From Amoebophrya sp. AT5.2 (taxonomy: Eukaryota > Sar > Dinophyceae > Syndiniales > Amoebophryaceae): DNA of 22,911 nucleotides. This document shows, in pieces, positions 1 through 7,554 of the stretch; the stretch's first letter is position 1, and each line of letters opens with the position of its first letter. The translations under genes and the position numbers were made by a program. The notes beneath the pieces are model-generated. The model had not been told where the DNA came from, did not search any database, and worked only from the letters and a program-made list of their open reading frames with translations. The DNA lies in NCBI GenBank assembly GCA_005223375.1, contig RXOD01004400.1, forward strand, positions 1 to 22,911, written 5' to 3'.

Positions 1-1
1 G

Positions 2-1309
2 GTCCAGCTTCCTGAGCAGGTGGACGCGAAAAACGGGCCGGTCCTGTCGTTCGCGCGTCAAACCCGCTTGGCCTACAGCAACACGATCGCTGCGCGCAAT
101 CAGCAAGAAAGGGACGAAAAGGGGGAGGCTGCACTTATGGCTTTTCTGAAGAAAGGACAGAACCAGCTGAACCTGGACGAAGACACCAAAAGTGCGTACA
201 TGTTGCGAAGCGGCTATGAAGGCACGCGGGACATCAATGACAACATACAGAAGTTGCAAAAAGGAATCCAGAACGAGCGGGAAGAAGTGCGGGCGCACGA
301 CGTCGGAGTCTGCGCCGCGGCCGTAAAAACGTCACAAACTCCTGATGAAATGCTCCGAGTCGAGCTGGAGTCGCAGAACTTGGTCGCCGCGGAGGAGGCC
401 GCCGCCTTGTCGCTGGGGAAAAACGATTCTCCTCAAGAACGGGCGGGCGGAATCCTGTCAGAAGGGAGAAGCAAGCACGCCGATGATGCACACGACGACG
501 AGTCGGCGGCGAAAAATCATGAGTCCGGTTCGGAAAAGTCCGCGACTGTGGGAAATAATGCGACAGAGCAGGCGATGAAGTCGGCCCGTATGTTCTGCGT
601 GGAGCAGTTGCGGGAGGGTGGGGGGGCATTCACGTCGCCAGTGTTCGATCCGATCATCCAGATGATTCTCCGCGGCGAACTAGACGCGGAAGTCGAGCAA
701 GCGGTCGCAAACCTGTGGAATCGGAGGACAGAAGGCCTTATATGCAACAACACCAGCACTACCTCGACAAAAATTTCCGCAGATGAACGACCAGAAGTCG
801 ATGAAGCGGGGAGAACCACGCAACTCCACCAGTCTGAACCTGAAGAAGGTCGGGCACCACTCTCGGCGTCGCCGCTAGGCGCATGCGAGCGCGCGGTCGG
901 GGCTTTCATCCTGAAGCTGGCCGTAGTGAACAAGGAGAAGTTGCTCGAGAAATCGCGCTCCGGAGGTGCTGGCAGCAAGCGAGCGCAAAGGGAACTAGAA
1001 AACACCTGCAGCAGCGGAGAAGTAGTGGAAGTCCCCGAAGAAGAGATCCCTCTCGACGACATGGTCCTGGAGGCTAGCGGAAAAGATATCGCGTGCGCAT
1101 CTGCGGATGCGGAAAAGCAGGTCGTCGTCGTCCGCGTCGATGATTGTGAACTAGGTGAAGATGAACAACCCCTCGATTCGGCCGGCGAAATTCACGATTC
1201 GAGTGCGACAGAGTGGAGTTGTGAGCTGGAAGAAAATCCCAATACAGGAAGTGGACTCGTGGCAACATCGCAGCCATTTGCGCTATTTGTGCAAAGGATT
1301 TGCTGCTAA
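2..1309 (+). CDS. Unrecognised acidic protein, 5' end outside the window
   Basis: The frame is open from base 2 to a TAA at 1307-1309 (435 residues visible). There is no ATG near the left edge, so the gene begins upstream or this is a 3' exon. The first ~90 residues are charged and helix-like, with runs such as NQQERDEKGEAALMAFLKKG and IQKLQKGIQNEREEVRAHDV, possibly a coiled coil. The rest is rich in Glu, Ser, Ala and Gly, with acidic stretches such as VEVPEEEIPLDDM. I see no signal peptide, membrane span or catalytic motif in the visible part. The stop codon lies inside the first copy of a 23-bp direct repeat (1302-1324, 1342-1364), so the present C terminus (FALFVQRICC) may be recent. Coding is favoured over the antisense frames because those give Arg/Pro/Ser-rich products. 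Function unknown. Confidence 0.55.
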   Translation, partial: VQLPEQVDAKNGPVLSFARQTRLAYSNTIAARNQQERDEKGEAALMAFLKKGQNQLNLDEDTKSAYMLRSGYEGTRDINDNIQKLQKGIQNEREEVRAHDVGVCAAAVKTSQTPDEMLRVELESQNLVAAEEAAALSLGKNDSPQERAGGILSEGRSKHADDAHDDESAAKNHESGSEKSATVGNNATEQAMKSARMFCVEQLREGGGAFTSPVFDPIIQMILRGELDAEVEQAVANLWNRRTEGLICNNTSTTSTKISADERPEVDEAGRTTQLHQSEPEEGRAPLSASPLGACERAVGAFILKLAVVNKEKLLEKSRSGGAGSKRAQRELENTCSSGEVVEVPEEEIPLDDMVLEASGKDIACASADAEKQVVVVRVDDCELGEDEQPLDSAGEIHDSSATEWSCELEENPNTGSGLVATSQPFALFVQRICC

Positions 1310-1364
1310 AAATTCATCATCAATTCCGAACACAGTTCTTAGCTGCTAAAAATTCATCATCAAT
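1302..1364. repeat. 23-bp direct repeat, period 40 bp
   Basis: An identical 23-bp unit starting GCTGCTAAAAATTCATC occurs at 1302-1324 and 1342-1364. The first copy contains the stop codon of the upstream gene. The 17-bp spacer is unrelated to the unit. Confidence 0.9.
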
Positions 1365-2126
1365 GAATACTTTGTTTCGTTGTACTACTTGCGATTGAAT
1401 CTCATTTTGATGCTTGCATTTGCCAGATGTTGTGTGCCTGAAGAACGACGAACGAAATTAAATTTTGACAAGATGTATTTGTTTCAATCAAGAATCTGTG
1501 GCGCGAGGAAGAACAGGAAAAGACTGAGACTGAGTGTAGCGTATCAGATAGGTTCCGTTTAAGTTTAACCTGCACGACCGACGACAACTGTACACTGGTT
1601 TTGATTTTGAACAGCAATTCCGCCGTACCGCAGCTGGCCACCACTTCCACGCATGCGCTCGCTCTCGCCAATGGGTCGTCTAGGTGTTCATCATTTCGGT
1701 ATCGTTCGTCCTCGTGACCGTAGTCGTATGATTTGTTGTTGCACGCACCGAAGCGGAGGGTCACGGCCGCTCACCCGCGAGCGAATGTAGCTGCATGTCA
1801 GCCCCCGTTGTGGAAAAGAGCACAGACAGCCTAAAATCTGAAAATTCTTTGTTTCGATTTCCTGAAGCTGAGTCTCGGTCGTAGGAGCAATGCATGAGTT
1901 TGGACTTGCAAATTAATATTGCATGCCCGCGAGGGCGAGGAGCGCTGGGAGATTTATTTATTACTTACAAACTCCCCGCGAGCGCTGGGAGATTTATTAC
2001 TTAGACAAACTCCAAAAATGACAAATCAATCTATCAGGCACGTCGAGATGAAGTGGTATGAGTAGCTGGGAGTTACCGCTGCGACGAATATAAACGAACA
2101 TTGCATTTAGCGAAGCAAACGCCAAC
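1310..2126. other. Intergenic region with local duplications
   Basis: No reading frame here is convincing; the short ORFs are low quality on both strands. The region holds the second copy of the 23-bp repeat and a 40-bp-period duplication at 1941-2013. An AT-rich AATATAAACG stretch lies about 35 bases upstream of the SNARE start codon and could be part of its promoter. That is a weak call, because core promoter rules are unclear in these organisms. Confidence 0.5.
1941..2013. repeat. Imperfect tandem duplication, period 40 bp
   Basis: A unit starting AGCGCTGGGAGATTTATT is found at 1941-1975 and again at 1981-2013. The copies differ by small indels around ATTTATTTATTACTTA. The period equals that of the repeat at 1302-1364, but the sequence is unrelated. 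Confidence 0.85.
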
Positions 2127-3976
2127 ATGTCTTTCCGCAACTTCCAAGCACACGGGCCCGGCGGCTACGGGCAGCAGCATGGTGCGGGTGGTCCGGCCGG
2201 CGGATCGGTTCCTGGGGGCGGCTTTTCGCCCTCCCACAATATGTTCACGACCGGCGGTTCTGCGTCCTCCTCAGGCGGACCACTGCCTCCAGCTTACAAC
2301 GCCCATGCGCAGCAGCAGCAGCAGCAGTTTCCGCCGGGGTCCTCTATGTTGTCCGGAGTGGGTCCGGGTCCTCCTGGCGGCGCTCCTCGGATACTACTTC
2401 CGCCACCACAGGGCTCCTCCTACGGCGCCTCCGACGGCCAGACAGCCTCGGAGCTGCACAGCGCGGACTCGGCGAAGATCGCGAACAAGTACGAGGTGAA
2501 CATAAAGTCTATCATCGAGCGGCTGCAGGAGGAGGCGCGGTTGGCCCGCGAGGAGCTGCTGTCCACGAGTTTGTCCTCCAACATGGTGGGGTACATGGGC
2601 GAGTACAAGCCGAAGGAGAAGGCGTTCCACGAGTTTCTCCATAATTCCACGTGCTTCGTGGAGGACGGGCGCAGCCTGTTCCGCGACTGGCAGGTGTCGC
2701 TGGCCGGCGAGCGGCTAGCGCGGAACTATGAACGGACCAGGTGGTAAGTTGTACTTGTAGTAGGGAACTGCGCCTGGCGTTCGAGGAGGAGGTGAGAGGA
2801 GAGGGCAGGATGGCTATAGTACTAGCTGTTGAGAGATCGTAGAGGGCAGGGCTAGGGGAAAGCCACAGACTCCCTAGAATGGGGGTAGATGGTCTAAAAG
2901 CAGGCAAAAAGAGGGCGACCAGGGTGGCGATTGGATCGATCAGCTATAGGGAGGGCGCAGGAGTGCCAATCGTCTGCCGATCCTGCTCGAAACCGCCCTG
3001 CGCCGTTGCTGCTGCAGACCTGCTCTCCTTTGGACCCCCAAAGGGGAACCTCGCGAAAAGCCCCCCCCCAAAATCACTTACCGTTACCACCTACTCTTAC
3101 CCACTTACCACGTGGTCCCGCCATAGGAGCCGCAAGCTCGCGCTGGAGAAGTTGCACCTGGCGTTCGAGGAGGAGGTGGGGAAAATGAACGTGGTGCAGC
3201 GGCAGGTTCAACACGCGCTGGACGAGTACGAACACAGACTGGCGCAGCAAGCAAACGTGGCGAAGAGCGTGAACGCTTTAGGCTCGAGTTCGAGCAGTAG
3301 TTCTTCGCCGAGGGGTGTCGTGGGAGCAGCCGGTGGAAGGGAGTTGTTGGGGGAGTCGTTCGCGGGAGCGCCCGCGAGCGGGTCACGAGAGCACATGCTG
3401 AACATGGCGCGGAAGCGGAGCAACCCGACGTCCTCCGCAGTGGAAATGGACGACCCCACGGCAGGAGGCAATCTTCACCAGGCCACTTCATCTAGTCCGG
3501 GCGGGAGGACGCGCCGCCCCCAGACACTGGGTTTCGGCGGGACGAGTTCGCCTTCTGCCTCAGCATCCGCCACCTCCCCCTCAATAAGCTCATTAAACGC
3601 GATGCAGCCGATTTCCCCCTTGCAGCAGCAGCAGCTGCAGCAGGCGAACGCGGAAGACGTGCAGATGCAGTCGCGGATCGCGGCGGAGCGGCAGCAGGGG
3701 ATCAACCGCATCGTCGGCCAGGTGAGCGAGGTGCAGAAGATCTTCAAGGATCTGGCGCACGTGGTGAGCGACCAGGGGGAGCAGATCCTGAACATTGAGC
3801 ACCTGATGGCGAGCACGGCCGACAACGTGGAGAGCGGGGCGGGGGAGGTGTCGCGGCTGAACGACCGGCGGGGGAAGCGGGACGGCCGCCGGGGACTGGC
3901 GGTGCTCCTACTAGCACTGCTGGCGGCGACCGTGCTGGTGTATTTGGTCTGCTGCCAGGGCTACGGAGCTGGTTAA
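2127..3976 (+). CDS. Qa-SNARE (syntaxin-like) with one intron
   Basis: Tail-anchored SNARE expected to drive membrane fusion in the secretory or endosomal system. Exon 1 is 2127-2743 and exon 2 is 3127-3976, ending at TAA. The phase-2 GT-AG junction restores the frame and gives 488 residues. The N terminus (~1-115) is a Gly/Pro/Gln-rich linker with a short polyQ. Residues ~120-280 are helical, as in a syntaxin N-terminal bundle. A second Ala/Ser/Gly-rich linker follows. The SNARE motif runs from ERQQGINRIVGQVSEVQKIF through KDLAHVVSDQGEQILNIEH, with the zero-layer Gln near residue 422 in SDQGE. The hydrophobic anchor is GLAVLLLALLAATVLVYLV, with a short Cys-containing tail. The order and the V.KIFKDL...DQG..I..IE pattern are typical of Qa-SNAREs, closest by eye to the syntaxin 7/12/Pep12 type. 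At 488 residues it is longer than usual (~300) because of the linkers. Subfamily and compartment are inferred. Confidence 0.85.
2741..3126 (+). mobile_element. Intron of the SNARE gene, introner-like copy 1
   Basis: The simplest intron is 2744-3126 (GTAAGT...CCATAG), phase 2. A 3-base shift to 2741 (GTGGTAAGT) is also in frame. Its sequence is homologous to the intron at 19211-19742 in an unrelated gene. Shared blocks include 2896-2934 (AAAGCAGG..AAAAA..AGGGTGGCGATTGG), a GCAGGAGTG block followed by TCTGCCGA, an AAAGGG..ACC.CG.GAA.AGCCCC block, and the end CTTACCCACTTACCA..TGGTCCC[G/A]CCATAG. The first nine bases (GTGGTAAGT, 2741-2749) have a perfect inverted copy ACTTACCAC at 3103-3111. AGG flanks both sides (2739-2741, 3125-3127), as a target-site duplication would. 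Such mobile-looking repeated introns are called introners. Confidence 0.75.
2770..2794 (+). repeat. Exon-2-like fragment inside the SNARE intron
   Basis: A 25-base stretch inside the intron matches exon 2 at 3154-3178 with one mismatch (GCGCCTGG against GCACCTGG). In exon 2 it encodes HLAFEEEV. The intron copy is followed by GTGAGAG, which could act as a donor. The matching intron at 19211-19742 lacks it, so it was gained here. Confidence 0.85.
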
Positions 3977-4147
3977 GAAGCGAAGCAGAGATTAAAATAT
4001 AGTATTTTTTATCAATTGCGAGGTGAGAAATTTAGTGAATGTGAGACCTCCTCTCATCGATTCCATCGATCTGCTGTTCTTGGTTCCAGTCGATTGCAAA
4101 TAGGAACAAGCAGCGACAGAGCGACCTCGTCGTGCGGCAAGTGTGGC

Positions 4148-4205
4148 AGCGCTACCGTGTGGCCAAGCAAGTGGTTCGCTTCTCGCTTGGCCAAACGGTA
4201 GCGCT
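4148..4205. other. Strong inverted repeat: 21-bp stem, 16-base loop
   Basis: The arms 4148-4168 and 4185-4205 are complementary at 20 of 21 positions. The left arm begins AGCGCTACCG and the right arm ends CGGTAGCGCT; the single mismatch is near the middle. The loop is 4169-4184. The strand is undefined because the structure reads on both. It could be a structured RNA, a small-RNA precursor or a remnant of a short inverted-repeat element. Confidence 0.8.
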
Positions 4206-5137
4206 CAGTCTGTGCCCAGACGCGGCCCCCCGCTTTGAAGGGTTTTCTTGCGCAACAAGCAGTCGCGCCAGGACCCGGGACGAAGGAACTTCTTCGACCG
4301 AAGTAGCTGAATTTCTCTGCCGGTCGCCCGACCTGTAATGATGTGGTAGAGCCGCGGATGGGGCTGCCTCTCAGACAACAGGAGATGCAGATCGAAACGG
4401 TGGGCGAGACGAGCTCGGAAGTGGGGTGGTTGGAGCGGGCGGCGACGTAGAACCAAGTGATACGAGCGGCCCGGGAAGTGCTTCTAGCAGCAGGAGTCGA
4501 GGAACTCGCAGTGCAAGTAACGCGGGCGGGGGCGCGGGAGGACGAGAAGACTCTACTTCTTCGTCTCAGGCTCAGGCAAGAGCTTCCTCGCGTCGCAGCG
4601 GCGGGACGTCGAGGGGTAGTTACGGCGCGAACCGGCTGGCCTCGACAGACCGCTCGGCCGGGGTGCATGCAGAGGGAGCTGCAGCGTCGCCGACGAGAGG
4701 GATCGATGAAGAAGAAAAGGCGGCCATGCGAAGTGCCAACCAGCGAAACGCGCGAGGAAATCATGGGGCGGAACCCTGATGCGGGGCAAGAAACGCTCCT
4801 CCAACTCCAAGAGACTGCAAAGCAATGTTGCCCCATCGTCTTCAAGAGACCGATACTTGTTATCCGATACATCGGATCGATAGGCTTGAGGCGAACAATT
4901 GCAGTATGTATGATCATGCGCGAGCGTGTGGCTAACTTATTAAACGACGCCCAACTTCCACTTCGCTTGGGCAAAAATTGACTCTGACGCTATAAACACT
5001 TCTGTTCTGATGTTGAATGTGGCTTTTGTTCCTTGCCCTAGATCTGGTGATCTTCTTCGGGCAATCGCAATTATCATCAGATCGGTATTGGTTTAGTATC
5101 ATGGCGACCAGCGACGTCAAATAGAGATCGCGCAAGA

Positions 5138-5169
5138 AGATCCGAGTCGCAAGAGATCCGAGTCGCAAA
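5138..5169. repeat. Two tandem copies of a 16-bp unit
   Basis: The unit AGATCCGAGTCGCAAG is at 5138-5153 and again at 5154-5169 with the last base changed to A. An A-rich run follows directly. Confidence 0.85.
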
Positions 5170-5637
5170 AAAAAACAAAAGATCGTTCCTGAGACCCCTG
5201 GATCCAACCTAAGTACCGACGATAGGAAAGTGAATGGATCCGAGAACGAGTAGAGGCCACAATTGCTCAACGCCACCGCCATCCTACAAAATTGAAGCCA
5301 GGTGATAGCAGCATCCGATAGGTACAATTGTGACCCTCGCAATTCTATGCCGCTTGCTTCTGCTCATATCTGTCTAATGGAGACAACACAGTTTAGATCC
5401 TGCCCTAACTTACCATCTTAAATCCTACTTTCAGCTCCAGAGCCAGATCAATCCTTACTCGTTTCCCACGAAAATTAAGCAGAAAGAGCTACAGCTACAC
5501 TCTTGTTAAGGAACTACGCTGAAACGAATTCAGCACGACTACACTTCTACAGAAAGTACAACACTACAGCACAGTTTTTCTGCACTGAACCCGTAAAAAG
5601 ATCAGTCGCCACCACAACACCACTCTAAAAACGCACG

Positions 5638-7209
5638 ATGCTTCGCGTTGGTTGCCTCCTTTTCGCGGCTGCGGACCTGGTGACGTTTGTCGCCGGGGAA
5701 GGGAGTCCGCTGCGCCGCTGGCACGTGCTCGTGCGGGGCGCTGTCGGTGTCGATCGGGTGGACCCCGCCGCGCTGCGTCAAATTCCGGCTCCCGACATTG
5801 TTCACGGCGACCGCCTGATCGCCAATGGGCGTGGCCACCACTTCATTCTTGATCCTGCGGCTGTGAATAAGTTTTTGCAGCGCAGTTCGGACGAGGAGTT
5901 GTACCAGCTGCCGTTTGATCCGAAGAACTCCGACGTGCTGAGCGGCATGAAGGTGCGGTTTTCGCGGCAAATCGAGAGAGTCACCGTTGATTTTCCGCGT
6001 TTTTTTTATCGGGTGGACCCTGTGTTGGTGCGCAGAGCGACACTCGATGTCGCGCCCGGAAGTGAGGCGGTGTGGGGGGAAGATGGGCAGCTTCATGCAG
6101 GCAGAAGCAATAATAGCATGCAGGAGTATGAAAGAATTTTCACCAGAGACCTGCAGGGTGTAACCGTTCTTACCGACTTGGCCCAGAATTGGGAGGGGCG
6201 GTTCGGTGCGAGGGATAACTTGGAAGCGACGGCTGCGAGGGTCGAGGTTGCGGAACTCTTACTCACGTTTGGCGCGGCGCCGAACGGGACGAAAATTTTC
6301 AAAACCATCCCGGATCATCTTACCGACCCAGTAGGGCATGAAGAAGCGGAGACAGAACTAAACCAGCGTCTTTCTCCGCTCTACTACGCGTGGCGCCTGG
6401 ACACGAATGAGAACGACGCTAATGAGAACGACCGCCCTCTCTTTCACGACTACGGGGATGATCAGAGGAGCTTAGAAGCCCAGGCACGTCTTCCGGCTTT
6501 GCTGTTGTTGTTCGGAGCGGACTTCTTCGACCTCTTTCGGGGTGAGCGTTTTTGGTCGAATGCACCCGATAAGCACCCGCTGCGGTTCGTGAGGGACGCG
6601 AAGTTCGGGGAGGGCCACGGCAAAATGGCGTTGAGAGTGTGGCTAAAGGGGGTGGAGCGATCCGCCGTACCGGGAGTAACGTCGGGCAACGACCGGACCA
6701 TGGAACGGTTGCGTTTCGTAATTAACTTCCTTGAAAAAGAAATCAACCAGCCTGCGACGCTGCTGCCAAAGGCATTCCTGGCGGCGGGGAAGCTGTCGCA
6801 GGACACACCTCAACTGTCTAGTCCAGAGGCGGCAACTGGAATTCGCAAAGGGTACGATGCCCTCGCCGCTTACAAGAACCACGAGACCTCCGGCGGGCGA
6901 TTTCCACTGGTGGTTCGTGCCTACAAACGGAGGTTAGCGCGACGGTTGCGAGAAAAGGAAGAGCGAGACCTAGAGGCGCTGCAGAACAGTGGCGCCGCGG
7001 CCGTGGTGCAGCCTCCGTCCTTGTCGACCTCCATTCCCGACCGCAGTCGGGAGTTTGAAGTTTTGCTGCAGCGGATCGCGGAGGTGCAACAGGAGGAGGC
7101 GCAGGATCAGCAACTGGTGGCAAACGCGGAGACGTTGAAGAGGGTGGCGCAGCTCGCGCAAGAGCTTAACAGATTTCACGTCAGGCTGTACAATAGTTGG
7201 AAGGCATAA
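5638..7209 (+). CDS. Secreted protein with degenerate ankyrin-like units
   Basis: Intronless 523-residue ORF with a clear ATG. The first 20 residues (MLRVGCLLFAAADLVTFVAG) look like a cleavable signal peptide, so the protein probably enters the secretory pathway. Three segments resemble parts of ankyrin repeats: VEVAELLLTFGAAPNG (from residue 202; compare the family pattern V.LLL..GA..N), SPLYYAWRL (246-254; compare TPLH.A) and LPALLLLFGADFFDL (~285-299). They are spaced by long insertions, so this is a weak, degenerate ankyrin call. A short internal duplication gives NENDANEND (bases 6409-6429). The C-terminal ~100 residues are charged and helical (KRRLARRLREKEERDLEAL, then QEEAQDQQLVANAETLKRV). 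No membrane span is seen after the signal peptide and no catalytic motif is recognised. An effector or host-facing role is possible but only inferred. Confidence 0.75.
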   Translation: MLRVGCLLFAAADLVTFVAGEGSPLRRWHVLVRGAVGVDRVDPAALRQIPAPDIVHGDRLIANGRGHHFILDPAAVNKFLQRSSDEELYQLPFDPKNSDVLSGMKVRFSRQIERVTVDFPRFFYRVDPVLVRRATLDVAPGSEAVWGEDGQLHAGRSNNSMQEYERIFTRDLQGVTVLTDLAQNWEGRFGARDNLEATAARVEVAELLLTFGAAPNGTKIFKTIPDHLTDPVGHEEAETELNQRLSPLYYAWRLDTNENDANENDRPLFHDYGDDQRSLEAQARLPALLLLFGADFFDLFRGERFWSNAPDKHPLRFVRDAKFGEGHGKMALRVWLKGVERSAVPGVTSGNDRTMERLRFVINFLEKEINQPATLLPKAFLAAGKLSQDTPQLSSPEAATGIRKGYDALAAYKNHETSGGRFPLVVRAYKRRLARRLREKEERDLEALQNSGAAAVVQPPSLSTSIPDRSREFEVLLQRIAEVQQEEAQDQQLVANAETLKRVAQLAQELNRFHVRLYNSWKA

Positions 7210-7554
7210 AGTCAAAGTGGGTTTTGATTTCATGCTATGTGAGTCGATGTTGAGAGGATCCCCTAAGGGTGGAGTTTGGGGCCTCAAGCTTCCACTGGTT
7301 TTATGGCACTAACTATGGATCTTTTCTTCGGATCGCTGGGCAGCATTACAAACAGCCGAGTCCTTATACAATCTGCGAAAATTATGTGCATCCAGGCGTT
7401 TGGGGGACATCAAAACTTTTTTGAATTTATCGCGCCTAAAAACAAAGCGCCATATCTATCCCTTTTGACGTCCGAGTGTGAGGCTATTGTAATAAAACTG
7501 AGTCACTGGTGAGGCTGACATTATTTACTTTCTTCTGTTACATTCGTACATTTC
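7210..7554. other. Spacer upstream of the reverse transcriptase ORF
   Basis: There is no supported gene. A 78-codon ORF at 7276-7512 is in the same frame as the reverse transcriptase, but TGA codons at 7510-7512 and 7516-7518 separate them, and its product does not look like an endonuclease. The 5' boundary of the retroelement is probably near 7500-7560. I could not find a target-site duplication. Confidence 0.4.

Larger units (their letters stand above)
3977..5637. other. Long region without a convincing gene
   Basis: The middle part (about 4130-4980) is GC-rich and open in several frames at once, including about 300 codons on the minus strand. None gives a recognisable product, and the minus frame is Arg/Ser/Pro-rich in the way antisense frames often are. 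The + frame through 4132-4338 and 4342-4779 looks most protein-like (Gly/Ser/Asp/Glu-rich), but TAA and TGA at 4336-4341 break it and no start is clear. The rest (4981-5637) is AT-richer with no ORF of note. A strong hairpin lies at 4148-4205 and a 16-bp tandem repeat at 5138-5169. Confidence 0.5.

Noticed and set aside
2879..3126. ORF that runs from inside the SNARE intron into exon 2
   Set aside because: The upstream part lies in the repeated intron sequence and its product is not SNARE-like; the open frame is read-through by chance.
4054..4974. 306-codon minus-strand ORF
   Set aside because: No ATG near its start, Arg/Ser/Pro-rich composition typical of antisense to GC-rich sequence, and no recognisable domain.
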